Source: an uncultured Streptococcus sp. (GTDB taxonomy: Bacteria; Bacillota; Bacilli; Lactobacillales; Streptococcaceae). Taken from it: a stretch of DNA of 14,164 nucleotides. The stretch is taken from contig NZ_CALHWC010000189.1 of NCBI RefSeq assembly GCF_938036805.1, positions 1 through 14,164 of the forward strand, written 5' to 3'. A model generated the notes under the pieces. It saw only the letters and a list, made by a program, of their open reading frames with translations, did not search any database and was not told the DNA's origin. Positions 1-6,863 of the stretch are shown here, piece after piece. A program made the position numbers and the translations under genes. Position 1 is the first letter of the stretch; each line of letters begins with the position of its first letter.

Positions 1-94
1 AAGCACCTGATTCAGTATAAACTTCTACTTCAAGTGTTGGGTTACCGCGTGAGTCGAGGACTTCGCGAGCGTAAACATCAGTAATAATTGACAT
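1..94 (-). CDS. eno: Enolase, N-terminal part (cut by window edge)
   Basis: Only the first 31 codons are present. Read on the minus strand they begin [19 protein letters not shown], the invariant N-terminus of bacterial enolase, and continue into [12 protein letters not shown]. Enolase converts 2-phosphoglycerate to phosphoenolpyruvate in glycolysis; in streptococci it is also found on the cell surface, where it binds plasminogen (family knowledge). The ATG at 92-94 is preceded by AAGGAG (102-107 on the complement) at normal spacing, which fixes the start. A near-consensus promoter lies about 40 bp upstream and a cre box further out, so strong, sugar-responsive expression is likely. The rest of the gene lies before base 1. 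Confidence 0.97.
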
Positions 95-132
95 TTTGAC
101 TCTCCTTATTGTTTAAAATTATTTACTAGTCT

Positions 133-161
133 ATGATACCTCAAAAGCGCTTTTTTTTCAA
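133..161 (-). promoter_or_regulatory. Promoter of eno
   Basis: On the minus strand there is TTGAAA (156-161), a 17-bp spacer and TATCAT (133-138). The predicted transcription start near 126 gives a leader of about 30 nt carrying the eno ribosome binding site. The spacer contains the palindrome AAAAGCGCTTTT, which recalls the core of a cre box but lacks the flanking TG and CA. Confidence 0.75.
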
Positions 162-202
162 GGAAAAACAGCAGCTTTGCTTGAAAAATCACAATTTTTG
201 AA

Positions 203-217
203 ATGCAATCGGTTACA
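203..217. promoter_or_regulatory. CcpA-binding cre site between eno and yueI
   Basis: ATGCAATCGGTTACA fits the Gram-positive cre consensus WTGNAANCGNWNNCW at every defined position. It lies upstream of the -35 boxes of both divergent promoters: about 42 bp from the eno -35 and about 21 bp from the yueI -35. A cre upstream of the -35 is the usual arrangement for CcpA activation rather than roadblock repression, so carbon-source control of eno, and perhaps of yueI, is inferred. Confidence 0.7.
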
Positions 218-238
218 TCCTATCTTTTTCTTAACGGT

Positions 239-272
239 TTGAAAATCAGAAATCCTTTATTTATGATATACT
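239..272 (+). promoter_or_regulatory. Promoter of the yueI gene pair
   Basis: TTGAAA (239-244) is followed after 17 bp by TATGAT (262-267). An overlapping extended -10, TGATATACT (264-272), is also present. The first reading puts the transcription start near 274, the second at 279, which is the A of the ATG. Either way the leader is 0-5 nt long and there is no room for a Shine-Dalgarno sequence. Confidence 0.65.
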
Positions 273-278
273 AGAAAC

Positions 279-737
279 ATGACAGATCTAAATAACATTA
301 TCATGGAAAAATCTCAGGGAAATGCTAAGCTCAATCCTGATGAACAGCGCAAATTTCTGGAAACTTTTGAAGAGCGGGTGATTGGCTACTGCTCTATTTC
401 TGATGCAAATTCTACTCTCCTAAAGCAGCATTTTAAAGAAATAGTTGAGAAGATCACTAAAAGCTACCATCCTGTCACAGTCAAAATATCGCCTGAAGTC
501 ATATCCAGCCAGCAGGTTTTCTACCTAAAAACCGCCAAAGACTTAGGCTGCGAGGCCACCATCGTCTCTGCTTTTTGCCAATCCTCTCCTTTCGGTTTGG
601 TGATCCATAGTGATCGTCCTGTGATTGCGGAAGAAAAAGACTTGAGCAAGCAATTTGCCGACGTCCTCCATCCAGCAGAGAGTAAACCATCTCCCCGCAA
701 GAAAACTTCTCTTTGGAAAAAAATGTTTCATAAATGA
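279..737 (+). CDS. yueI: YueI family protein (DUF1694)
   Basis: This 152-residue soluble protein resembles the YueI/DUF1694 family of Firmicutes. The typical features are an N-terminal PDEQRKFLETFEERV stretch (about residues 20-34), a middle segment matching the family's ligand-like 'KISPEV' region, and a GLVIHSDRPV stretch near residue 107 followed by a charged, disordered tail rich in K, S and P. The biochemical role is unknown; the fold has been compared to ribosomal L7Ae-like proteins, which I cannot confirm here. No signal peptide or membrane segment is visible. The ATG at 279 has no Shine-Dalgarno sequence; a second ATG at 303 has none either. The stop overlaps the next gene's start (ATGA), so the two are probably translationally coupled. 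It lies divergent to eno and shares its regulatory region. Confidence 0.8.
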   Translation: MTDLNNIIMEKSQGNAKLNPDEQRKFLETFEERVIGYCSISDANSTLLKQHFKEIVEKITKSYHPVTVKISPEVISSQQVFYLKTAKDLGCEATIVSAFCQSSPFGLVIHSDRPVIAEEKDLSKQFADVLHPAESKPSPRKKTSLWKKMFHK

Positions 738-1141
738 CGAATTTAGAGAAATTATTTGCCTTTTTCGAGGCGAAAAATCAGCGTGACTGGGACATTTATC
801 AAACTTTTTTAGACGAGCATGTCATCTGGGACCTGCATGGAGAATCCCCAGAAATCATTCAGGGAAAAGAAGGCTACCTCCACAGGATAAAGGAAGCTTA
901 TCAGGACAGTTCCACACAGTTTAGTTGCCAATACTATCACACTAATGCCGAGCAAAGTCGGATTCTAACAATTTTGGTCAATGACCACGGAGACCTTTCC
1001 TGCGATCTATTTGAATTTGCAAACGGCTTAATCATCAAAGAAATCGAATATTTACTGAAAAAGAGAGGGGGGACAGAAATCGGTAATTCGTTAGAATTCG
1101 ATTTCGTCGTCCCATCTCCGCACGGTTTAGTAGGGCTGTAA
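734..1141 (+). CDS. NTF2-like (SnoaL-type) small protein with repeat-derived tail
   Basis: The predicted protein has 135 residues. Residues 1-110 look like the NTF2/SnoaL cone fold: an opening helix (LEKLFAFFEAKNQRDWDIY), a conserved VIWDLHG, a substrate-loop-like GKEGYLHRI, then beta strands ending at EIEYLLKK. Such proteins are small enzymes or ligand-binding proteins; I cannot name the ligand. From about residue 111 onward (RGGTEIGNS to the end) the reading frame runs into the intergenic repeat, so the last 25 residues are repeat-encoded and probably not part of the ancestral protein. A run of six G bases at 1067-1072 is at the junction. The ATG overlaps the yueI stop and has no good Shine-Dalgarno, which implies translation by coupling. 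A hairpin with a T run at 1214-1243 probably ends the transcript. Confidence 0.7.
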   Translation: MTNLEKLFAFFEAKNQRDWDIYQTFLDEHVIWDLHGESPEIIQGKEGYLHRIKEAYQDSSTQFSCQYYHTNAEQSRILTILVNDHGDLSCDLFEFANGLIIKEIEYLLKKRGGTEIGNSLEFDFVVPSPHGLVGL

Positions 1142-1158
1142 AAGCTGATGAAATCAGC
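1140..1158 (-). terminator. Possible weak terminator for glxK inside the repeat
   Basis: On the minus strand the hairpin GCTGAT-TTC-ATCAGC (1144-1158) is followed by TTTT (1140-1143). It is enclosed by the longer GGGCT/AGCCC pairing. The T run is short, so efficiency is doubtful. Confidence 0.35.
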
Positions 1159-1213
1159 CTAGTAGAGCCCACTCAACCACTGCGTCTTGCTCGACAATCC
1201 AAAGACAATTGAG

Positions 1214-1243
1214 AGGCTAGGACTTTTGTCCCAGTCTTTTTTT
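1214..1243 (+). terminator. Terminator of the yueI gene pair, at the repeat's right end
   Basis: GGCT-A-GGAC (1215-1223) pairs with GTCC-C-AGTC (1228-1236) around a TTTT loop, with one mismatch and one G-U pair, and is followed by seven T (1237-1243). The same bases on the other strand encode the last codons and the stop of glxK. Confidence 0.65.
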
Positions 1244-2347
1244 GATGGCTAATAGGTTGCCAATATTGCGAGCAGTACGAACCAGATTTTCCCTCGCCTG
1301 GGCTAAGGTTTCATCCAAATCCGCAACTTGGGAGATAATTGGAAAAGCTGCTTGAATATTTTCTCTAGGAAATGGGGGCAAATCAGCTGCTAAACTGCCA
1401 CAAATTGCAAGAACAGGAATCTCTTTCGGCGTCCGCCTTGCTACTCCAACTGGAGCCTTTCCTGCCAAAGACTGCTTATCCATGCGCCCCTCACCAACAA
1501 CAACTAAATCCGCTTCTTTAACCCTGCGGTCAAAATCCAGCAAATCCAGACAGGTGTCAATTCCTGACACGACTTTCCCCTTAGCAAATGTAACCAGCCC
1601 TGCTGCCATGCCCCCTCCTGCGCCAGCACCAGCTTGGGTAAAAATCTGTGGATTGGCCAGCTCATAAAAGTTCCTCATTTCCTGATCGACAGATGAAAGA
1701 AGCCATTCAGACAGGTCTTTCTGCCGTCCAAAGACCTGCGTTGCTCCCTGCTGACCACATAAAGGATTGGAAACATCTGTCAAAATCTCAATTTCTATAT
1801 CATCCAAGCAAGTTGGAACACGTTCCGCAGAAATTCGAGCAACTCTCCCTAAAGAGGAACCGATCGGTCGCAGTCGATGATTGTTTTCATCAAAAAATTC
1901 ATAACCTAAGCCTGCTGCCATACCGATTCCCCCATCATTCGTCGCCGAGCCTCCAACACCGACCAGAATCTTCCTGACTCCATTTTCGGCCAAATGAAGA
2001 ATCAGCTCCCCCAGCCCTCTGGTTTCTAAGCCTAAAGGATTGCGTTTTTCCTTAGGAATTAAAGCCAGTCCCACTAAATCTGCCATTTCAAAAAGGGCTA
2101 GCTGGTCTTGTCTTGCATATTTCATTTCGACTGGCTGGCCGAAAGGTCCGGTCACCCAGTGGCGAAACTCCTTTAGCTTCATAGCCGAAATCAAGGCAGC
2201 CACAGTCCCCTCGCCGCCATCTCCAATAGGCAGTAAGTCAAAAGTCGCCTCTGGCAAGGCTTGGGAAAAACCTTCTTTCAAGGCTTCTGCTACCTGAACG
2301 GCAGACAAACTTTCCTTAAAAGAATCTGGTGCTAACAAGATATGCAT
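1217..2347 (-). CDS. glxK: Glycerate kinase (GlxK/GarK family)
   Basis: This cytoplasmic enzyme phosphorylates D-glycerate with ATP; GarK/GlxK members make 2-phosphoglycerate, the substrate of enolase. The 376-residue length is normal for the family. Family signatures run in order: LLAPDSFKESLSA (4-16), GDGGEGT (42-48), GVGGSATNDGG (130-140), SNPLCGQQGAT (193-203), a glycine-rich GAGAGGG (240-246) and VVVGEGRMDKQS (282-293). The start has an AGGAGG ribosome binding site (2352-2357) overlapping the serB stop, 8 bp away, so the two genes are co-transcribed and probably coupled. The last six residues (RLGQKS) and the TAG stop are encoded by the repeat element at 1058-1243, so the natural C-terminus may have been slightly different. 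No own promoter is visible; expression should come from the serB promoter. Confidence 0.93.
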   Translation of the reverse strand: MHILLAPDSFKESLSAVQVAEALKEGFSQALPEATFDLLPIGDGGEGTVAALISAMKLKEFRHWVTGPFGQPVEMKYARQDQLALFEMADLVGLALIPKEKRNPLGLETRGLGELILHLAENGVRKILVGVGGSATNDGGIGMAAGLGYEFFDENNHRLRPIGSSLGRVARISAERVPTCLDDIEIEILTDVSNPLCGQQGATQVFGRQKDLSEWLLSSVDQEMRNFYELANPQIFTQAGAGAGGGMAAGLVTFAKGKVVSGIDTCLDLLDFDRRVKEADLVVVGEGRMDKQSLAGKAPVGVARRTPKEIPVLAICGSLAADLPPFPRENIQAAFPIISQVADLDETLAQARENLVRTARNIGNLLAIKKRLGQKS

Positions 2348-2355
2348 CGTGCCTC

Positions 2356-3003
2356 CTATTTTTCCTTCCCATCTAAAATATCCATTACTTGATAGAGATC
2401 ATAAACATTGATTTGATAGGGCGCTTGCTCTCTTACAATTGGCTTGGCATTAAAAGCAATTCCAATGCCTGCCGTTTGAATCATAGGCAAATCATTGGCA
2501 CCATCTCCCATAGCAATGGTTTGATTTAATTCCAAACCATTTTCTTGAGCCCATTCTTTCAGCATCTGAACTTTAGTATCTTTACTAACAATATCTCCCA
2601 AAACATGACCTGTAAGCAAGCCATTCTTGATTTCTAAGCGATTGGCCTTTACATAGTCAATTCCTAGCTCCTCAGCCAGTCTATCCACCGTTTCATGAAA
2701 ACCACCTGACACCAAGCCAACCTTGTAGCCACGCACATGCAGCTCATCTACTAATTTTTTAGCACCAGGCGTGAAATGAATCTTGTCAGCTATCCGCGAA
2801 AAGATAGTTTCTGGAAGCCCCTCCAAGAGTAAAACCCTCTCCCGTAAGGCAGCCTCGAAATCCAATTCCCCGCGCATGGCTCGCTCGGTAATATCGGCTA
2901 CTTGCTGCCCAACTCCTGCTTCCTCGCCCAGTAAATCAATCCCCTCTTCCATAATAAGAGTGCTATCTACATCCATAACCAATAGACCTTTGACCTGACC
3001 CAT
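2356..3003 (-). CDS. serB: Phosphoserine phosphatase
   Basis: This HAD-superfamily enzyme performs the last step of serine synthesis from 3-phosphoglycerate: phosphoserine to serine plus phosphate. The motifs are complete: DVDST (11-15, nucleophile D11 and acid/base D13), VSGGF (98-102), the motif III lysine in KDTK (141-144), and GDGAND (166-171). At 215 residues it is the short, single-domain form usual in streptococci, without the N-terminal ACT-like region of E. coli SerB. The ATG at 3001-3003 is preceded by GAGGTGAG at good spacing. It is first in a two-gene operon with glxK and has a promoter at 3036-3064. Both enzymes feed on or from the phosphoglycerate pool, which makes the pairing metabolically sensible (inference). 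Confidence 0.95.
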   Translation of the reverse strand: MGQVKGLLVMDVDSTLIMEEGIDLLGEEAGVGQQVADITERAMRGELDFEAALRERVLLLEGLPETIFSRIADKIHFTPGAKKLVDELHVRGYKVGLVSGGFHETVDRLAEELGIDYVKANRLEIKNGLLTGHVLGDIVSKDTKVQMLKEWAQENGLELNQTIAMGDGANDLPMIQTAGIGIAFNAKPIVREQAPYQINVYDLYQVMDILDGKEK

Positions 3004-3035
3004 CTACTCACCTCATGTTTTCTATGATTTGTTGT

Positions 3036-3064
3036 ATTATACAGGATTTTCAGTGACAAGACAA
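3036..3064 (-). promoter_or_regulatory. Promoter of the serB-glxK operon
   Basis: On the minus strand there is TTGTCT (3059-3064), 17 bp, then a perfect TATAAT (3036-3041). The predicted start near 3029 leaves a leader of about 25 nt before the serB ATG. No T-box or other long leader is present. Confidence 0.75.
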
Positions 3065-3074
3065 GCTAGATTGC

Positions 3075-3101
3075 AAAGAAAAAAGTTCCCGAAGGAACTT
3101 T
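3075..3101 (-). terminator. Terminator of ezrA
   Basis: On the minus strand AAAGTTCC (3094-3101) pairs perfectly with GGAACTTT (3082-3089) around a TTCG loop (3090-3093). This gives the extra-stable C(UUCG)G tetraloop, followed by further T. It starts 1 bp after the ezrA stop codon. Confidence 0.88.
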
Positions 3102-3102
3102 C

Positions 3103-4827
3103 TTAGAAGCGAATATTTTCGCGTGTTTTTTCATATGAGTTGATGAAACGAGCTGAAACCCCAGGCTCAACAACATCCAAGGTTTTTGAAATAATTTCCA
3201 AAGATTTTGCATAGTCAAATTCAACTTCAAAGGCATGAAGGGATTCATTGAAGGCTGCCTGCACATTATCATCGAAGGAACGATAACGGTTAGAGTATTG
3301 TAGCAACTGCTCTGTTAAGGTAGAATTTCGAACGATTCGATATGTCTCTTCTTCCAATTCATTCATTGTATTTGCCAGAATCTCTAACCAGCGGTTAACA
3401 GATTCGATATTCACACGAGTTGCTTCCAACTCTCTAGCCAGCTCCTCAATATAGTCGCTTGCTCCAAAGAAAATTGTTAAGAAGGACTCTGGAATACCCG
3501 GTAAATTACGTTTTTCCATAAATCGCTTAATCGTATGCAATTTATTGGCGTAAATCGTAACTTTTTGACGGGCATTGACATCGTCTTTTTCAATCTTATC
3601 TAGTTGCTCACCAAGTTCAACTTGTTCATCTTCGATTTCTCTCAAACGAGCTTGAATGGATTCCAACTCTTCCTTAACAAGTGAGAATGGCTTCTTCATC
3701 TCAGCTGCATCTTCGAGAGCAGTCAGAACGACTTCTTCTTGAGCAGACAGTTCAGATTTTAAATCTCTAATATGGCTAATCTCAGGTTCTGACAATAAGA
3801 ATGAATGCGACAAGCGTTCCATTTCACTTTGAAGCTGTTGGTTATTCTCTTTAGTGTGTTCTAAATAGTCAGGAAGGTAGTTCACCAACTTCTCAACGAC
3901 TTTATGAGCCTCAATTTCTCGAGTAAAGATAGCATACAGAGCATCGATTTCCTCTTGAATCTGTTCATTCTCATACAAGGCATTATCCAACTCCAAAGCC
4001 GCAAGATTTTCTTCATTTCGTTTCAAACTAGCACGAAGTTGTTGGAAACGCGCCTCTAAGTCAGTCTCAATAAAATGATAATTGGTTTCCAATAATTTGC
4101 GGTAGCCAGACTCCAAATCTTCTAATTGATCTGGTAATTTCTCAGTCAAGTCTTCTACAATTGCTGGAACTTTTTCGACGATCTGTGTTAGTGCCAAGAT
4201 ACGATCTTCTGTTTTGTCTAAGATTTCTGCCGCTTCCACAGGATCCCCTGAAGAATTGAGAGTAACAAATTGAGAGAAATCAGACTCAATATTTTCCATT
4301 TGCTTCTGAATTTCTGCAAGAGCTCGTCCATAAGCGTCAGGATTGCTAGCTACAGTATGCTGCAAATTTTCAAATAGATCTAGGGCATGTAAAACTCGTC
4401 CGCTATTTTTAGATTCTTGTTTTTTGAGATCTTCTAAAGCCTGACGAATCGCATGAATATCTTCACTGATTAAATCAATTTGGCTTTCAATATTTTCGAT
4501 CGCGTGCTTGGCTTTGAGGAAACGGAAAGAATTATTGTAGCCCTCTGCCTCAAAGAGATTGTTCTCAATGTCAGCAAATGAATTTAAAGAAAGGTCTACC
4601 CATTTTTGATTCCATTCACGGAAAGTCACTTGACTTTGCCCAATCAAATGTAAATTTTTAACTTCTTCCACTTCATCATTCACGGGAAGATTGTAAAGTT
4701 CCTCTTTTTTCTCCTCCAAACTTCGAAGCTTCGCTTCATTTCGTTTTCTCATATAGATAGCAGTAAAATAGCCTAAAATTAATAGTGCTGCTACTACAAT
4801 AATGAGAATAATCAGTCCATTAGACAT
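3103..4827 (-). CDS. ezrA: Septation ring formation regulator EzrA
   Basis: EzrA is a membrane-anchored regulator of FtsZ-ring assembly at midcell. The 574-residue product has one N-terminal transmembrane helix (about residues 4-25, IILIIVVAALLILGYF core, N-terminus outside) and then a long cytoplasmic run of spectrin-like coiled coils rich in E, K, L and Q. A QYSNRYR stretch (510-516) fits the conserved 'QNR' patch needed for midcell function in B. subtilis EzrA. I chose MSNGLII at 4827 as the start because AAGGAG lies 8 nt upstream; an in-frame ATG 33 bp earlier adds MLFSKRMKEFY and has no ribosome binding site. Length agrees with pneumococcal EzrA. It has an extended -10 promoter after gyrB and a strong terminator, so it is probably a single-gene unit, with possible read-through from gyrB. 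Confidence 0.96.
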   Translation of the reverse strand: MSNGLIILIIVVAALLILGYFTAIYMRKRNEAKLRSLEEKKEELYNLPVNDEVEEVKNLHLIGQSQVTFREWNQKWVDLSLNSFADIENNLFEAEGYNNSFRFLKAKHAIENIESQIDLISEDIHAIRQALEDLKKQESKNSGRVLHALDLFENLQHTVASNPDAYGRALAEIQKQMENIESDFSQFVTLNSSGDPVEAAEILDKTEDRILALTQIVEKVPAIVEDLTEKLPDQLEDLESGYRKLLETNYHFIETDLEARFQQLRASLKRNEENLAALELDNALYENEQIQEEIDALYAIFTREIEAHKVVEKLVNYLPDYLEHTKENNQQLQSEMERLSHSFLLSEPEISHIRDLKSELSAQEEVVLTALEDAAEMKKPFSLVKEELESIQARLREIEDEQVELGEQLDKIEKDDVNARQKVTIYANKLHTIKRFMEKRNLPGIPESFLTIFFGASDYIEELARELEATRVNIESVNRWLEILANTMNELEEETYRIVRNSTLTEQLLQYSNRYRSFDDNVQAAFNESLHAFEVEFDYAKSLEIISKTLDVVEPGVSARFINSYEKTRENIRF

Positions 4828-4868
4828 ATAAAACTCCTTCATTCTTTTACTAAAAAGCAAACATATTG

Positions 4869-4890
4869 ATTATATCACAAATTCATTTGT
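4869..4890 (-). promoter_or_regulatory. Extended -10 promoter of ezrA with adjoining palindrome
   Basis: On the minus strand TGATATAAT (4869-4877) is a perfect extended -10; no good -35 stands 16-18 bp upstream. The palindrome ACAAAT-GA-ATTTGT (4877-4890) abuts the -10 and fills the spacer, so it could be an operator. The predicted start near 4862 leaves a leader of about 35 nt. Confidence 0.65.
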
Positions 4891-4912
4891 AATGGTTGTT
4901 TTTTCTAACTTT

Positions 4913-6862
4913 TTAGACATCAAGTGTGCTATATACTGCATTTTTTTCGATAAAGTCACGACGAGGCTCTACACGATCTCCCATCAGCATATCGAAAATC
5001 TTATCAGCTTCCGCAGCATCATCGACAGAAACTCGCGCCATTAGACGGTGTTCTGGGTTCATGGTCGTTTCCCACAACTGATGGTCATCCATTTCTCCCA
5101 AACCTTTGTAGCGCTGAATCGTCGGCTTAGAGCGACCTTCGCTATAGCGCTCAAGAGCAGCTTGCAGTTCTTCTTCTTGATTAGCACCTGGCTGGATGTA
5201 TTCTTTTACCTCGCTGCCGACCTTGACACCATAGATTGGTGGTTGGGCGATGTAGACATAACCTGCTTCCAGAACCGGCTTCATGTAGCGGTAAATCAAA
5301 GTTAGGAGCAAAGTCCGAATGTGAGCTCCATCCACGTCCGCATCAGTCATGATGACTAATTTATGATAGCGAGCCTTGCTAACATCAAAGTCAGCTCCAA
5401 AACCAGTTCCCATAGCAGTAAAGAGACTGCGGATTTCTTCATTAGCCAGAATCTTATCCATACTGGCTTTTTCAACGTTGAGAATTTTACCGCGAATCGG
5501 CAAAATAGCCTGAAATTCACGGTTACGCCCAGACTTAGCTGAACCACCCGCTGAGTCTCCCTCCACGATGAAGAGTTCTGTTTCCTGTGGGTTGTTGGAC
5601 GAGCAATCAGCCAATTTCCCTGGCAGATTAGAGATTTCCAAACCAGACTTCTTGCGGGTTACTTCCCGAGCTCGCTTAGCAGCAATTCTAGCCTTAGAAG
5701 CCAAAATTCCCTTTTCAACGATTTTTCGAGCCACCGCAGGATTTTCCAAAAGGAAATCTGAGAAAGCTTCACTGAAGAGGCGATTAGTAATCTTGACTAC
5801 TTCGCTATTACCCAGCTTGGTCTTGGTCTGACCTTCAAACTGAGGGTTGGGGTGCTTGACAGAGATGACTGCTGTCAGTCCCTCACGCACATCTTCCCCA
5901 GTCAGATTGTCTTCGTTTTCTTTGAGAAGCTTGTTTTTCTTGGCATAGTCATTGATGACCCGTGTCAGGGCTGTCCGGAAGCCTTGCTCATGCGTTCCAC
6001 CCTCGTGGGTATGGATGTTATTGGCAAAGCTCATGACTGTTTCATGGTAGCCGGTCGTGTACTGCATAGCCACTTCAACCGTAATATCGTCCATTTCGCC
6101 GTCAGTATAAATCGGCGTATCAAAGATAACATCCTTGTTTTCATTGATGTATTGGACATAGCTGGCAATCCCACCTTCATAGTGGTAATCCTTGGCCTGC
6201 TCCATTCCATCCCGCTTATCAGTGATAGAAATTCTGAGACCACGATTGAGGAAGGCCAGTTCTTGCACCCGTTTATTAAGCTTCTCAAAGTCAAATTCCA
6301 CTGTTTCAGTGAAAATCTCTGGATCCGGTGTAAAGTGGACTGTCGTACCTGTACGATCTGTCTCACCGATGACTTCTAGATCAGCGACTACATGACCACG
6401 ACGGTATTCTTGGTAATGAATCTGGCCGTTTTTATAAACGCGGACATCCAGCTGAGTGGACAGGGCATTTACAACGGAAGAGCCCACACCGTGCAGACCT
6501 CCCGAGACCTTGTATCCGCCACCACCGAATTTTCCTCCTGCGTGAAGGACAGTAAAGACAGTTTCCACAGCTGGACGGCCTGTTTTCTCCTGAATATCAA
6601 CCGGAATGCCTCGACCATCATCAACAACTGTAATCGAATTATCTTTTTCGATAAAGACTTGAATGTGAGTGGCAAAGCCAGCCAAGGCTTCATCAATCGA
6701 ATTGTCAACAATTTCCCATACTAAGTGGTGCAAACCTTCCTTAGAGGTTGAACCGATATACATACCAGGGCGCATCCGAACGGCTTCTAAGCCCTCCAAG
6801 ACCTGAATCTGACTAGCGTCATATTCTTGCGCTTGTATGTCTTGTTGCTTTTCTTCTGTCAT
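4913..6862 (-). CDS. gyrB: DNA gyrase subunit B
   Basis: GyrB is the ATPase subunit of the A2B2 gyrase that introduces negative supercoils. The 649-residue product has the normal length. The GHKL ATPase domain shows EIVDNSIDEA (catalytic E50, Asn54), DDGRGIPV (81-88) and the ATP-lid GGLHGVGSSVVNALS (121-135). The transducer domain follows, then the Toprim domain with EGDSAGGSA (about 434-442), PIRGKILNVEKA (about 455-466) and TDADVDGAHIR (about 506-516). The C-terminal end is RRDFIEKNAVYSTLDV. It is GyrB rather than ParE: the sequence is close to pneumococcal GyrB throughout. The start has AAAGGAA as ribosome binding site, inside the end of the upstream HAD gene 1 nt away, so it is transcribed from the HAD promoter. 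No clear terminator follows before ezrA. Confidence 0.97.
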   Translation of the reverse strand: MTEEKQQDIQAQEYDASQIQVLEGLEAVRMRPGMYIGSTSKEGLHHLVWEIVDNSIDEALAGFATHIQVFIEKDNSITVVDDGRGIPVDIQEKTGRPAVETVFTVLHAGGKFGGGGYKVSGGLHGVGSSVVNALSTQLDVRVYKNGQIHYQEYRRGHVVADLEVIGETDRTGTTVHFTPDPEIFTETVEFDFEKLNKRVQELAFLNRGLRISITDKRDGMEQAKDYHYEGGIASYVQYINENKDVIFDTPIYTDGEMDDITVEVAMQYTTGYHETVMSFANNIHTHEGGTHEQGFRTALTRVINDYAKKNKLLKENEDNLTGEDVREGLTAVISVKHPNPQFEGQTKTKLGNSEVVKITNRLFSEAFSDFLLENPAVARKIVEKGILASKARIAAKRAREVTRKKSGLEISNLPGKLADCSSNNPQETELFIVEGDSAGGSAKSGRNREFQAILPIRGKILNVEKASMDKILANEEIRSLFTAMGTGFGADFDVSKARYHKLVIMTDADVDGAHIRTLLLTLIYRYMKPVLEAGYVYIAQPPIYGVKVGSEVKEYIQPGANQEEELQAALERYSEGRSKPTIQRYKGLGEMDDHQLWETTMNPEHRLMARVSVDDAAEADKIFDMLMGDRVEPRRDFIEKNAVYSTLDV

Positions 6863-6863
6863 G

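Larger units (their letters stand above)
1058..1243 (+). repeat. Streptococcal intergenic repeat element, copy 1
   Basis: The left part (1058-1112) is repeated at 14111-14164: 10 identical bases, a small G-tract difference, then 40 identical bases. The element begins with GGGACAG and ends with GTCCCAG. It holds a long imperfect palindrome (GGGAC at 1070-1074 to GTCCC near 1109-1113), a nested hairpin (GGGCT 1133-1137 with AGCCC 1166-1170, enclosing GCTGAT 1144-1149 with ATCAGC 1153-1158), and a terminal hairpin at 1214-1237. I recognise this family as a common multicopy intergenic element of the mitis and sanguinis groups (from memory). It encodes no transposase. It lies between convergent genes and overlaps the 3' ends of both. 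Confidence 0.8.

Noticed and set aside
141..158. AAAAGCGCTTTT palindrome in the eno promoter as a second cre box
   Set aside because: It has the CG core but lacks the TG and CA ends of the consensus, and the A/T run explains much of the symmetry.
1058..1243. Repeat element as a CRISPR array or insertion sequence
   Set aside because: There are no regularly spaced units and no transposase; it is a single structured copy with a related copy elsewhere.
3066..3272. Minus-strand frame of 68 codons overlapping the ezrA end
   Set aside because: It overlaps ezrA in another frame and runs through the ezrA terminator.
4828..4860. Longer EzrA with 11 extra N-terminal residues
   Set aside because: No ribosome binding site precedes the upstream ATG, whereas AAGGAG stands before MSNGLII, which also matches the family N-terminus.
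4893..4915. TCTAA/TTAGA hairpin after the gyrB stop as a terminator
   Set aside because: The stem is only 5 bp and the following bases on the transcribed strand are A, not T.
5852..6379. Plus-strand open frame of 175 codons opposite gyrB
   Set aside because: It lies wholly inside the well-supported gyrB reading frame, lacks a ribosome binding site and resembles no protein I know. The same holds for the other antisense frames over gyrB, glxK and dinG.
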